A stretch of 64,000 nt of DNA from Cytophagales bacterium (GTDB lineage: Bacteria > Bacteroidota > Bacteroidia > Cytophagales > Cyclobacteriaceae), in contig JADBYQ010000018.1 of the NCBI GenBank assembly GCA_020402945.1, positions 1 to 64,000 of the forward strand, given 5' to 3'. Positions 1 to 8,564 of the stretch are shown piece after piece. Each line of letters starts with the position of its first letter. Position 1 is the stretch's first letter. Below the pieces are notes generated by a model, which ran no database searches, was not told the DNA's origin, and saw only the letters and a list, made by a program, of their open reading frames with translations. The translations under genes were made by a program, and so were the position numbers.

Positions 1-267
1 GAGAAATACTAAACCACGCAACTCAGAAAATCGTCACCATTAAGGCCAAACCAAGTCCTAAAATGATCGAAATGACCAATCGCATATTCTCTCCGCACTA
101 AAAGGGACAAGTCAGGAAATAATATTGAAGAAGTTTATAAAAAGATATCTGCATCACATCCTCATCTGCTTCACCCAAATCTTAACAAGGTTACATCAAG
201 ACCTTGGGGTGCAAAGGAATTTGCAATTAAAGACAATCAAATTGGGATTAGATTTCAACAACGGTAG
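1..267 (+). pseudogene. VOC/glyoxalase-family C-terminal fragment, probably frameshifted
   Basis: The frame open over 76-267 ends in PWGAKEFAIKD and GIRFQQ, the usual last strand and end of VOC (glyoxalase/bleomycin-resistance fold) proteins, after a helix of the form NIEEVYKKI. In this frame a stop lies at 73-75, while the preceding stretch (3-98) is open in another frame. The simplest reading is a one-base frameshift near 76-98 in a gene entering from the left edge. A sequencing error is possible. Function cannot be narrowed beyond the fold. It is convergent with the pseudouridine synthase gene, whose stop lies 7 bases further on. Confidence 0.4.
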
Positions 268-274
268 CGATCAC

Positions 275-1756
275 TTAAGACCCAAAATGTTTCAATTTCA
301 CCACCTCTTCGGGTCTTAAAAAACGCCATTGCCCGCGAGACAATTCTTTTTTGTCAAGGCCCGCATAAACTACTCGATCAAGTTTTACCACCTGATAACC
401 TAAGGATTCAAAAATTCTTCTGACTACTCGGTTCCAACCAATGTGCAATTCAATACCAACAGTCATTTTATCATCACTTACAATGGCAAGGTCATCCACC
501 ATTGCTTTGCCTTCTTCCAAGTGAACACCAGCTTGTATTTTTTGAAAATCTGCTTTGGTAATTGGCTTGTCTAATTCTGCTTTGTAAATCTTTTTTGCTT
601 TGTAGGAAGGGTGAGTTAATTTATCTGCTAGCTCCCCATCATTGGTGAGTAGCAATAAACCAGTGGTGTTTCTATCGAGTCGTCCCACCGGATAAATCCG
701 TTCCTTGCCCACATTAGATACCAAGTTCATTACAGTGTTGCGCTCTTGCGGATCGTCAGTGGTAGTTATAAAGCCCTTGGGTTTATTTAACAACACATAC
801 ACGGGTTTTTCGGCTTTCAGTCGTTTGCCTTCGTATCGAACATCATCTGTGCTTTTTACCTTGTGGCCCATTTCTGTGATGGTGACGCCATTCACAGTTA
901 CCAATCCCATCTTTATTAAATCATCTGCTTCCCTGCGGCTTCCGACTCCACTATTCGCCATGAACTTGTTTAGTCGAATCAACTCGCCTTCCGTTTGTGG
1001 TTTTTCTTTGTAGTTGGGTCGTTCGGGTGCTTGTGATGATGCAATTTTCGACTCGATAAACGAGGGCTTCTTCACGACCTGATCGCGAGAAAACTTTTTT
1101 GGTTTTTCTCCACTTTCATCAAACGGGCGGCTGCTGCGCGTGGGTTTTGCTTCGGCATCAAATCCACCTTTGCGAAATGGTTTTTCGCCTTCCGACTTTT
1201 CAAATGGCTTTGAAAAACGTTTGGGCCCAGCGCTAGAACTAAATGACCGTGGTTCTTTTCTAAACGGTCCCTTGTCATCATCTCTCGAAAAACGTTTTGG
1301 TTGATCGGGGCTAAATCCTTCGTTTCGTTTTGCGAATGGCTTACCACCCTCTTCTCTCTTCACATAAGGGCCTTTTGAAAACCGATTTGGTTTGTCAGCG
1401 CCAGAGTCAAAAGAGCGGCTTTCACCGAATGGCCTCGAGCTATTCTTATGGAACTGCCGCTCAGATGAATCACCTCCTTTTTCAAAAGGTTTTGAAAATC
1501 GTCTTGGTCTTTCAGAGGAAGATTCCTCTCTTTTTCCAAAAGATCGTTTTTCATCGCCAGTGGGTTTGCTGAAGCGGGACGGCCTGGCTGACCCAAAATT
1601 TCTAGGTTTGTCATTTCGATCGCCCGAGAAAGATCTTTTGGGCCGATCGAAGTCACCTTTCTTCTCTGTCCTTTTCTTGTTGAGAAAATTCTTTTCAGCA
1701 TCAGTGCGTTTGCCAAATGAGCTGGGTCTTTTTGAAGGTCTTTCGGAGCGTGCCAT
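275..1756 (-). CDS. RluB/RsuA-family rRNA pseudouridine synthase with long disordered N-terminal arm
   Basis: Isomerises a uridine of rRNA (or tRNA) to pseudouridine in the cytoplasm. Residues 258-305 form an S4 RNA-binding domain (RLNKFMANSGVGSRREAD) and the catalytic domain follows, with the catalytic Asp361 inside GRLDRNTTG. Residues 1-255 are absent from Proteobacterial RluB/RsuA. They are Lys/Arg/Ser/Phe-rich and built from loose repeats of the type KRFSKPF or NRFSKGP about every 25-35 residues, which suggests a disordered, positively charged RNA-binding arm. The ATG start is followed by a coherent arm without stops. The target uridine cannot be told from sequence. The family call is firm; RluB rather than RluE or RluF is inference. 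Confidence 0.9.
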   Translation of the reverse strand: MARSERPSKRPSSFGKRTDAEKNFLNKKRTEKKGDFDRPKRSFSGDRNDKPRNFGSARPSRFSKPTGDEKRSFGKREESSSERPRRFSKPFEKGGDSSERQFHKNSSRPFGESRSFDSGADKPNRFSKGPYVKREEGGKPFAKRNEGFSPDQPKRFSRDDDKGPFRKEPRSFSSSAGPKRFSKPFEKSEGEKPFRKGGFDAEAKPTRSSRPFDESGEKPKKFSRDQVVKKPSFIESKIASSQAPERPNYKEKPQTEGELIRLNKFMANSGVGSRREADDLIKMGLVTVNGVTITEMGHKVKSTDDVRYEGKRLKAEKPVYVLLNKPKGFITTTDDPQERNTVMNLVSNVGKERIYPVGRLDRNTTGLLLLTNDGELADKLTHPSYKAKKIYKAELDKPITKADFQKIQAGVHLEEGKAMVDDLAIVSDDKMTVGIELHIGWNRVVRRIFESLGYQVVKLDRVVYAGLDKKELSRGQWRFLRPEEVVKLKHFGS

Positions 1757-1869
1757 AGATTTTATGTGTCAGTGAGCCAATTTGAAAATTAGCTAATAGT
1801 GGAGAAGATAATAATTACAAGTTAACGAAGTTGTAGGAAATTGGCTAATCGACTAGTTGATCGATGGCC

Positions 1870-2436
1870 TCATTGGTTTTCAGGTGTTTCTCCAATGGTA
1901 TTTACTTCATTGGTAAAATCTTTGGGCGTAGGCAATTCGGCTATGTCGTTGATGCCAAAATACTCCATAAATTTTGCACTTGTTCCGTACAAAATGGGTC
2001 TGCCAATTGTTTCGGCTTTCCCCAAGATTTCAATCAAGCCTTTGTCTAATAATTTTTGAATCGCGTAGTCGCAGTTCACGCCACGAATATTTTCAACTTC
2101 TGTTTTTGAAAGAGGTTGCTTGTAAGCAATGATCGAAAGAGTCTCCATCGCAGATGTTGACAATCTTTTTTTCGATTGCTGCTTTAGCATAATTCCGATG
2201 CTGGCTTGATAAGCAGGTTTCGTTAAAAACTGGTACCCTCCGGCTGCCTTGTTGAGTTGAAAGGAGAAAGAATCATCTGCAAATTTTTCTTCGATACGTT
2301 GAATGGCACCTTCTATGTCTGCTTCGGGTACATCCGCATTAAACATTTCCGAAAGGCACGCCTTCAAGTCAACCACTTTAGTGGCTGTCGGTGAGCAAAA
2401 AATCAATGCTTCAATGTGGTTTTGTAAGAAATCCAT
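1870..2436 (-). CDS. scpB: Segregation and condensation protein B (ScpB)
   Basis: Winged-helix subunit of the SMC-ScpA-ScpB condensin that organises and segregates the chromosome. About 188 residues, the usual length. The N-terminal winged helix has HIEALIFCSPTA. The second winged helix has the family signature LSIIAYKQPLSKTEVENIRGV followed by GRPILYGTS. I chose the ATG at 2436 over an in-frame TTG two codons upstream. It lies between the pseudouridine synthase and the DksA-like gene on the same strand. ScpB next to an RluB-type gene is a common bacterial neighbourhood, so the pairing looks ancestral. Confidence 0.93.
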   Translation of the reverse strand: MDFLQNHIEALIFCSPTATKVVDLKACLSEMFNADVPEADIEGAIQRIEEKFADDSFSFQLNKAAGGYQFLTKPAYQASIGIMLKQQSKKRLSTSAMETLSIIAYKQPLSKTEVENIRGVNCDYAIQKLLDKGLIEILGKAETIGRPILYGTSAKFMEYFGINDIAELPTPKDFTNEVNTIGETPENQ

Positions 2437-2446
2437 TTTCAATTTT

Positions 2447-2519
2447 TGATGATTGATTTATGATTCTTGAATTGTGATCTAAAAATAAATCGTAAATCAA
2501 AAATCCTCAATCGTAAATT
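2447..2519. repeat. Heptad-phased intergenic inverted repeat (TGAT/ATC words)
   Basis: Between the DksA-like gene and scpB the sequence divides into consecutive 7-base words. On the left are TGATGAT, TGATTTA, TGATTCT, TGAATTG and TGATCTA. On the right are AAAATAA, ATCGTAA, ATCAAAA, ATCCTCA and ATCGTAA. The right half is an imperfect inverse of the left: GATTTATGATT at 2455-2465 faces AATCGTAAATC at 2488-2498. Similar 7-base phasing occurs at 56167-56221 and 58974-59036 with other words. It sits at the end of the DksA-like gene and could form a weak hairpin. Confidence 0.6.
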
Positions 2520-2522
2520 CTG

Positions 2523-3359
2523 TTAGTCTTGTTTCATCATCTTCGCCTCGATCGACTGCGTTGTGTGTGGCACCGCAATCAATCTTTCTTTTGAAATCAA
2601 TTTCCCGGTAACGGAACAGATGCCGTACGTTCCATTCTTAATGCGCACGAGTGCATTTTCAAGGTTAGTGATATATTTCAATTGACGCGCAGCAAGCTGG
2701 CTTAGATTTTCTTTCTCGGCTGTCTCGGCTCCGTCCTCTAACACCTTTGTGTTGCCACCTGAAGTGCTGTCGGTGCCTGCATCATTGGTGCGAGTAAGCG
2801 TATCCTTCAGTATCTTAAATTCTTCACGAGCTTTATCCAGTTTGCCGTTTATCAAGATAGCGAACTCTTTCAATTCGTCTTCTGTGTAGCGTGTTTTATC
2901 CTCTGCCATAGCCGAAGGATGAGCAGGCTTATGCGCGATTGGCCGTTGGTTGATAATAGGAAAAATATTCAACTGAGAAGGAGAAAGCTTCAACGGACCA
3001 GCCGCAGGCTTATGAGCCTGAGTTCTGCCATCTGTCCGCACGGGCTCTTCGTTCTCTTTCTTCGCTTCTTTTGGTGCCTTTGGAAGCTTTACTTTCTCTA
3101 CGACTACTTTTTCGATTTTGTTTTCAACTGCTTTTTTGGGTGCAATTTTGGCTTCCTTTTTAGCTTCTTTTTTGGCAGGTGCTACTTTTGCAACTACTTT
3201 CTCAGCTATTTTCTTAACCGTTTTCTTCGCTGGCGCTTCCTTTTTAGCTCCTACTTTAACTTTTGCCAATTGTGCTTTTTTGGCTTTTGCCGCTGATTTT
3301 GCCTTCGCTACGGTTTTTTTGGCAGGTGTTGCCACTTTTTTCTTGCTCGATTTAGCCAT
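2523..3359 (-). CDS. TraR/DksA-like protein with histone-H1-like Lys/Ala tail
   Basis: DksA/TraR proteins bind the secondary channel of RNA polymerase and modulate initiation. Here the C-terminal end (from about residue 245) has TYGICSVTGKLISKERL, the Bacteroidota form of the DksA zinc-finger region. Only Cys248 remains of the usual four cysteines, so zinc binding is unlikely. Residues 1 to about 100 are an AKK/PAKK-rich basic stretch resembling eukaryotic H1 or chlamydial Hc1. A helical middle part (residues 155-235) would be the coiled coil. The start is the ATG at 3359. DNA binding by the tail is inference. Confidence 0.8.
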   Translation of the reverse strand: MAKSSKKKVATPAKKTVAKAKSAAKAKKAQLAKVKVGAKKEAPAKKTVKKIAEKVVAKVAPAKKEAKKEAKIAPKKAVENKIEKVVVEKVKLPKAPKEAKKENEEPVRTDGRTQAHKPAAGPLKLSPSQLNIFPIINQRPIAHKPAHPSAMAEDKTRYTEDELKEFAILINGKLDKAREEFKILKDTLTRTNDAGTDSTSGGNTKVLEDGAETAEKENLSQLAARQLKYITNLENALVRIKNGTYGICSVTGKLISKERLIAVPHTTQSIEAKMMKQD

Positions 3360-3630
3360 AAGTGTCCTCTATTCAAGGGTTTAAAAAAGATGCGCTAAAA
3401 TACGGGGTATGGCCTGAAACAAAAAATGTATTTGAATTAATTAGCAGATGTTGCTAGGAGGTCAAAGTTTAGCCACGAAGCGCACAAATAGAAACAAATA
3501 AAGTCAAGATAGTATTCGGGTGATTTCATGGAAAAGGAATAGAGGTCGGTTATTCCTAATAAGTGATAAAAGGGCTTCCATTTGGTTGTTTTGGACGCTT
3601 TAGACGTACAAAATTCAATTGCCAATACAA

Positions 3631-6210
3631 TTAATCTTTTCCTGCAACAATCACCCTCTTTCGGAAAGTGCGGACGTTGCCATTTAGATCGAAAACTTCA
3701 AACCAAACGATATAGTATCCCAGCCTTGCCCTGCCGCCATTATCCTGATCGCCATCCCATCGATAAAAACCTTCGAAGCCGAGGGTTTCATTATTGGCTA
3801 TCGTTTTGATTTGCCGACCAGCTTGATCCAAAATCTTCACGTTGGCCACAAAACCACTTTGGTTAAAATGGTAATTGATCTTCGAAAAGTCTTGACCTGG
3901 TTGCGAACGAGCAAACACTTCAGGCTCAATTTGTATTGCATTTTCATCGACTGCCGACTCCGGTCGTGAATTAGAGTTAAGGTAGCCGGGAGTTGCAAAG
4001 CCAGAAAACGAGCTCGCAGATTTCCAGTTGCTCGGGTCGTTAGAATTTTGAGTGATCGAAATTCGCTCTAGCGAAACACCTTCTTTATCCTTTAAAAGCG
4101 ATGAATGAAATTGATCCGAGTAGAGAAAGTAGTCCACCATTTTTCCGTTTTCATTTGCGAGTACGACAGAGCCTTCGTCATCATTGAAACTCGGGAGGCT
4201 AAACTCAAAGAAGTTTTTTTCAACGCCTTGCAAGTACTGAGTTTTTAAATCGGTTTTACTACTTGTAAAAACAATGAATGAACTAGGAGCAATAATGAAA
4301 TCAGATGAAATTGTTTTTGGATTCTTGATTGTCCCATTTTCAAAGTTTGCAATCGAAAAGCCTTTTAGGTTAATAAACTTGGGTGATTTGTTAAATACTT
4401 CTACAAAATCAACGCCACCCGGGCGTGGATTAAATAATATTTCATTGATTAGAATGTCTAAACTATCCGCTGCTTCAGGCAGCGCGAAATTGAGTTTGTT
4501 GAACTCAACTTGAATGAAATTCCCTGCGCAATCTCTCAAATTAGAAACTTGTATGCTGTAAAATTGTCGCAGCACCAACGACTGACTTAACTCAACTTTG
4601 ATTTCTGTCAAAGCTGAATTATTGAAATTGTATCTTGAAACACCAATTAATGGATCAATCAAAAAGGAGACGCTGCCCAATGGCTTTTCGAGCTTTTCAT
4701 CAAACGAAAGAATAAGCCCGTTTTCAGACGGAACAACTGTCAGTAGTTTCGGACCAGTAAGATCAGGCTTGTTTGCGAAGGCAGAGTTTTGTTTTCCGGG
4801 CGTTCCACCTTTTGGATCGTTCGACACCACCCAATTGTTACTTTCTCCACAATTATTTTCCGGGTCTATCAATTCTAGCGACCAGCCTCCACTTTGTTTG
4901 TCTTCGTCTTTATACCAAGTGAGATTGTAATTAATGGAGTCAATTGTTGTGGCTGTTTTTAAAGTGAGAACATCAGTGTCATTGTTTAAAGTTGGGAAAT
5001 TGACAAGCCCAATCGTTTTTCCGAACGATGAAAACTTTGAAACCGAAGTTGAGGAAGTGACGATCCAGTACTCGTTCGGCAAAATGATTTGAGTGGGAAA
5101 AATGGCAGTAGAACTGGCATCAGATAATTTCCATCCGGAAAGATCAATAGGATTTTTGCTTCGGTTATAAATTTCAATGTATTCGGCATCGGGCAAACCA
5201 ATTTGAGGATTGGGGTCTGCAAAAATCTCGGTGATGATTAAGTCTTTTGCTTTCGTGGGTATAGCTTGAAAAAACAGGAATGTGCGCGCATTGGTTGCCA
5301 TTGCGTTTCCTACCATGTCCTTAACGTCTGAGAAGGTCAGTACGTTTTGAATTCCATTTGCGAACGCTTTGCTAAAAGAAAGTTTTACAGTTTTTTGATC
5401 AGGCTGTAAGACGGCACTGGCCGGGTTTCCAATTGCATTATCAACCGAGTAGTTGGATGCAAGTTGTGCCGAAGGCGGATCCAGATTTTCACTGAATAAA
5501 AGATTCAACTCGGTGGCTGAGACAACGCTGATAGCATTGAGCACAGGGGGAATGTTATCAAGAATAATGGGCCCCACATAAAAATCATCGAAGAAATGCT
5601 TGTCAAAAAAACTCGCGGTGGATTGCGTGATACGAATGCCAAAGAAGGAACTGGTGGTAAATGAATTGTCAACGGCTGTTCCCTCTGAAATATAAGAGTT
5701 GCCTGTTCCTGCTATATCTCGTTCCAATTTCCAAAGGTTGGACGCGTCACGGGTCACTTTGATTTTTAGCGTATTGTTAGAAGTATTAGTGATGCCATCT
5801 GTGCCGTTAATCAAAATGGTAGCTACGCCAGCAGTACTTTTATACAAACTGATCTCATCGGGTGTTCCCCCAATGCGCACAAAATATCCGTTGGCAGAGA
5901 CCATGGAGGCATTCGAGGATATCAAGTAAACATCTACAAAATTTGCACCTGAAGTGTTGAAAGAAAGATTTGTAAAAAACTCCCATTGCGCATTCAGCGA
6001 TTGCGAGGAAGCCGTGCTCAAGTAGAAAGTCGAACTTGGTGTTGGCGAATCTGAACGAAGTTGGTTGCCGGCAACCGTCCAGTTAGTTGCATTGTCAGGA
6101 GTCCAGGTGGGGTTGTTGATGTAGTCTCCATCCGAAAAATCATCTACAAACTGACCACTACAAACGAGTGCAGAAAAAAGCAACGTTATTATCGTGACGA
6201 TGAACCTCAT
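3631..6210 (-). CDS. Large secreted protein with two lamin-tail domains and FlgD-like C-terminus
   Basis: The start is the ATG at 6210 because it opens a clean signal peptide (MRFIVTIITLLFSALVCSGQ); the frame is open upstream but overlaps the divergent asd gene. The 859-residue product seems to contain an N-terminal jelly-roll-like part, an SbsA/Big-type domain around residues 225-310, a lamin-tail domain around 317-445 (ITEIFADPNP, EYIEIYNRS), a second around 580-710 (INEILFNPRPGG, DFVEVFNKS) and an FlgD-like Ig domain in the last 85 residues (YRWDGDQDNGG, GYYIVWFEV). It is probably exported to the surface or outside. Binding partner unknown. No clear type IX secretion sorting domain was recognised. 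Confidence 0.8.
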   Translation of the reverse strand: MRFIVTIITLLFSALVCSGQFVDDFSDGDYINNPTWTPDNATNWTVAGNQLRSDSPTPSSTFYLSTASSQSLNAQWEFFTNLSFNTSGANFVDVYLISSNASMVSANGYFVRIGGTPDEISLYKSTAGVATILINGTDGITNTSNNTLKIKVTRDASNLWKLERDIAGTGNSYISEGTAVDNSFTTSSFFGIRITQSTASFFDKHFFDDFYVGPIILDNIPPVLNAISVVSATELNLLFSENLDPPSAQLASNYSVDNAIGNPASAVLQPDQKTVKLSFSKAFANGIQNVLTFSDVKDMVGNAMATNARTFLFFQAIPTKAKDLIITEIFADPNPQIGLPDAEYIEIYNRSKNPIDLSGWKLSDASSTAIFPTQIILPNEYWIVTSSTSVSKFSSFGKTIGLVNFPTLNNDTDVLTLKTATTIDSINYNLTWYKDEDKQSGGWSLELIDPENNCGESNNWVVSNDPKGGTPGKQNSAFANKPDLTGPKLLTVVPSENGLILSFDEKLEKPLGSVSFLIDPLIGVSRYNFNNSALTEIKVELSQSLVLRQFYSIQVSNLRDCAGNFIQVEFNKLNFALPEAADSLDILINEILFNPRPGGVDFVEVFNKSPKFINLKGFSIANFENGTIKNPKTISSDFIIAPSSFIVFTSSKTDLKTQYLQGVEKNFFEFSLPSFNDDEGSVVLANENGKMVDYFLYSDQFHSSLLKDKEGVSLERISITQNSNDPSNWKSASSFSGFATPGYLNSNSRPESAVDENAIQIEPEVFARSQPGQDFSKINYHFNQSGFVANVKILDQAGRQIKTIANNETLGFEGFYRWDGDQDNGGRARLGYYIVWFEVFDLNGNVRTFRKRVIVAGKD

Positions 6211-6258
6211 GATTCTTATCAAAAATAGTATTTTTGTCACCTTAAATAACAGACAGAA

Positions 6259-7254
6259 ATGAAAATTGTAGTAGTAGGTGCAACCGGATTGGTCGGGCAG
6301 GAGATTTTGAAAGTGTTGGAAGAACGCAATGTTGAATTTGATCAATTGTATCTGGTGGCTTCTGCCAAATCGGTTGGCCAAAAAATAAAATTCAAGGGCA
6401 AAGAGTATGCTATCATTGGCATGCAAGAAGCGATTGATCTGGTGGCTGACATCGCTATTTTTTCAGCAGGTGGAAATACGTCATTAGAATGGGCGCCCAA
6501 ATTTGCAGAAAAAGGAACCATCGTGATTGACAACTCTTCGGCTTGGCGGATGGACCCCACTAAGAAGTTGATTGTTCCAGAAATAAATGGCAATGACCTA
6601 GTAGCAGAGGATAAAATTATCGCCAACCCTAATTGCTCTACCATTCAAATGGTAGTTGCGTTGGCTCCGCTCCATGCGAAATACAAAATCAAAAGAATTG
6701 TGGTTTCCACCTATCAATCTGTAACTGGCACTGGAAAAGATGCCGTACAGCAAATGATGGAAGAGCGTCAGGGAATTGTGGGTGGAATGAAAGTGTATCC
6801 GCACAAGATTGATATGAATGCGTTGCCACACATAGATTCGTTTTTGGAAAATGGGTACACCAAAGAAGAGATGAAAATGGTAAATGAAACAAGAAAAATT
6901 TTGAATGACCAGACGATTGGGGTGACCAGTACAACAGTGCGCATTCCTGCGATTGGCGGTCACTCAGAGGCCGTGAACGTTGAGTTCTATTCTGATTTTG
7001 TTTTAGGTGAGGTACGCCAAATATTGGAAGAAAGTGCGGGTGTTATCGTGCAAGATGATGTGAAAAACAATGTGTACCCGATGCCGATTACCTCGCATGG
7101 CAAAGACGAGGTATTTGTTGGTCGCTTGCGCAGAGACGAATCACAACCCAATACCTTAAACATATGGATTGTATCTGATAATCTTAGAAAGGGGGCAGCC
7201 ACTAATGCGGTGCAGATCGCAGAATTTTTGATGGAGAAAAGCTTGGTTAGTTAA
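6259..7254 (+). CDS. asd: Aspartate-semialdehyde dehydrogenase
   Basis: NADPH-dependent reduction of aspartyl-phosphate to aspartate semialdehyde, the branch point to lysine/diaminopimelate, threonine and methionine; cytoplasmic. The Rossmann motif GATGLVGQE is at residues 7-15. The catalytic cysteine is Cys126 in NPNCST. IPAIGGHSEAV supplies the C-terminal active-site residues. At 331 residues it has the usual length. A sequence TATTTTTG at 6229-6236 matches the Bacteroidota -7 element 22 bases before the start, although I see no convincing -33 element. It is transcribed divergently from the lamin-tail protein gene. Confidence 0.96.
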   Translation: MKIVVVGATGLVGQEILKVLEERNVEFDQLYLVASAKSVGQKIKFKGKEYAIIGMQEAIDLVADIAIFSAGGNTSLEWAPKFAEKGTIVIDNSSAWRMDPTKKLIVPEINGNDLVAEDKIIANPNCSTIQMVVALAPLHAKYKIKRIVVSTYQSVTGTGKDAVQQMMEERQGIVGGMKVYPHKIDMNALPHIDSFLENGYTKEEMKMVNETRKILNDQTIGVTSTTVRIPAIGGHSEAVNVEFYSDFVLGEVRQILEESAGVIVQDDVKNNVYPMPITSHGKDEVFVGRLRRDESQPNTLNIWIVSDNLRKGAATNAVQIAEFLMEKSLVS

Positions 7255-7267
7255 TTGTAGAGAGACT

Positions 7268-7807
7268 TTAGAATATTCCAGTCAATCGATAGTAATCCGC
7301 CATCGTTATTCTAAAGGCCTCCCGTTCTTTATCGTCTTGAAAGATTGGCACATATTTTTCCTTGGAAAGAATTGTCATGTCGTTCTTTGCCTGAATCGCC
7401 TCATAGATTTTGCTGCCAAATTCGAGCATACGCTCTCGGCCTCGTTCCTTCAGCCGGATGGTGTCGGGCTGGTTTTTGATGACCACCGAAATCAAATCTT
7501 CCTCGGCTAGAATTGGATTCGGTTCGATTAGCAAGTAGGCTTCATCCTTGATCCAGTGGATCACTATAACTGCATTTAGACTGGGCTGTTCATTGTTAGT
7601 CTTTCGGTCGCTGAAACGATAGGCTTGCCATTTTCCATCAGGGCTTTCTCGGTCATAATAAATCTGGCGTACGTTTCTGAAAAAGAGATTCGCATCCGCT
7701 CCAATTTTAAACTGAAATTTTTCACGATTCACCTTTTTGTCTCGGTCGATTTTGCAGCCAGACAGTAGTAAAGGAAGTAAAAACAGCAAGATTGATCTAA
7801 AAACCAT
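7268..7807 (-). CDS. Hypothetical lipoprotein
   Basis: The N-terminus is a lipoprotein signal (LLFLLPLLLSGC), with the lipid-bearing Cys at residue 18, so the product is exported and anchored in a membrane. The mature part, about 160 residues, includes YYDRESPDGKWQAYRFSDRKT, hinting at a beta-rich fold, but I do not recognise the family. It is convergent with asd (14 bases between stops) and divergent from lemA. Function unknown. Confidence 0.75.
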   Translation of the reverse strand: MVFRSILLFLLPLLLSGCKIDRDKKVNREKFQFKIGADANLFFRNVRQIYYDRESPDGKWQAYRFSDRKTNNEQPSLNAVIVIHWIKDEAYLLIEPNPILAEEDLISVVIKNQPDTIRLKERGRERMLEFGSKIYEAIQAKNDMTILSKEKYVPIFQDDKEREAFRITMADYYRLTGIF

Positions 7808-7822
7808 GCTCTTCTAAGTTAG

Positions 7823-7853
7823 TTGCTGAAACGCCAAATAGCCTTTACCTTTG
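7823..7853 (+). promoter_or_regulatory. Bacteroidota-type promoter of lemA
   Basis: TTG at 7823-7825, a gap of 20 bases and TACCTTTG at 7846-7853 fit the Bacteroidota -33/-7 promoter form (TTTG and TAnnTTTG). It lies 23 bases before the lemA ATG. Confidence 0.6.
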
Positions 7854-7876
7854 TGGAAAGTTAACTAAAACATTTT

Positions 7877-8461
7877 ATGGAGATTTTAAAGAAATTTTGG
7901 TGGGTAGGCCTTTTGGCCATTCTCATTTTCTGGGTGATTGGCAAATACAATGGCATTGCTGCCAAAGATCAAGAAGTGAAAAGAACGTGGGGAGATGTAG
8001 AATCAGATTATCAGAGAAGGTCTGATCTTATTCCAAATTTGGTCAATACAGTGAAAGGTTATGCTGATTTTGAGCAGAAAACATTAACGGATGTAATTCA
8101 GGCACGAGCCAGCGCTACGCAAGTAAAGATTGATCCGACTAATTTGACACCTGAGAAATTACAGGAGTATCAGCAAGCACAGAGCGGAATCAGTTCAGCA
8201 TTGGGCAGACTGTTAGTAGTGTCTGAAAACTATCCGAATTTAAAAGCCAACCAAAACTTTTTGGATTTGCAGGCACAGTTGGAAGGCACCGAAAACAGAA
8301 TTTCCGTTTCTCGTAAGCGCTTTAACGAAGCTGTTCAAGGATTCAACACCGCTATCGTAGGGTTCCCTGGAAACTTAGTGGCTAAGTTGGGAGGATTTGT
8401 AGAGAAAGGTTTCTTCAAAGCTGCCGAGGGTGCTGAAAAAGCTCCGGAGGTTAAGTTCTAA
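7877..8461 (+). CDS. lemA: LemA family protein
   Basis: A small membrane-anchored protein of unknown biochemical role. One N-terminal membrane segment (FWWVGLLAILIFWVIGKYNG) is followed by a long helical bundle with the family signature RRSDLIPNLVNTVKGYADFE and ENYPNLKANQNFLDLQ. At 194 residues it has the usual length. It has its own promoter upstream and a strong terminator 20 bases after the stop, so it is monocistronic here. In many genomes lemA pairs with a TPM-domain or M48 protease gene; neither is present. Confidence 0.93.
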   Translation: MEILKKFWWVGLLAILIFWVIGKYNGIAAKDQEVKRTWGDVESDYQRRSDLIPNLVNTVKGYADFEQKTLTDVIQARASATQVKIDPTNLTPEKLQEYQQAQSGISSALGRLLVVSENYPNLKANQNFLDLQAQLEGTENRISVSRKRFNEAVQGFNTAIVGFPGNLVAKLGGFVEKGFFKAAEGAEKAPEVKF

Positions 8462-8480
8462 TTAACACGGTACTATAAGA

Positions 8481-8512
8481 AAGCCTGATCGAATCTCGAT
8501 CAGGCTTTTTTA
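8481..8512. terminator. Intrinsic terminator after lemA
   Basis: A perfect 12-bp stem: AAGCCTGATCGA at 8481-8492, loop ATC, TCGATCAGGCTT at 8496-8507, followed by T residues. The hairpin differs by one base from the one at 9742-9768 on the far side of the toxin-antitoxin pair. Confidence 0.85.
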
Positions 8513-8564
8513 TTTTACAACTTGCCTCGTCCGTTAAAACAAGCATGCGGGTAACCTGGCGTGT

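Noticed and set aside
1776-1847. 9-bp inverted repeat AGCCAATTT / AAATTGGCT around 1776-1784 and 1839-1847.
   Set aside because: Very long loop and low GC; not clearly more than chance.
3437-3625. A 62-codon open frame on the minus strand in the gap between the DksA-like and lamin-tail genes.
   Set aside because: Composition is not protein-like, it has no domain, and the gap (3360-3630) looks non-coding; it contains only a CACGAAGCGCACAAA-type phrase.
6210-6426. Upstream extension of the lamin-tail gene by 72 codons.
   Set aside because: It would run into the divergent asd gene and would place a signal peptide in the middle; the ATG at 6210 is the logical start.
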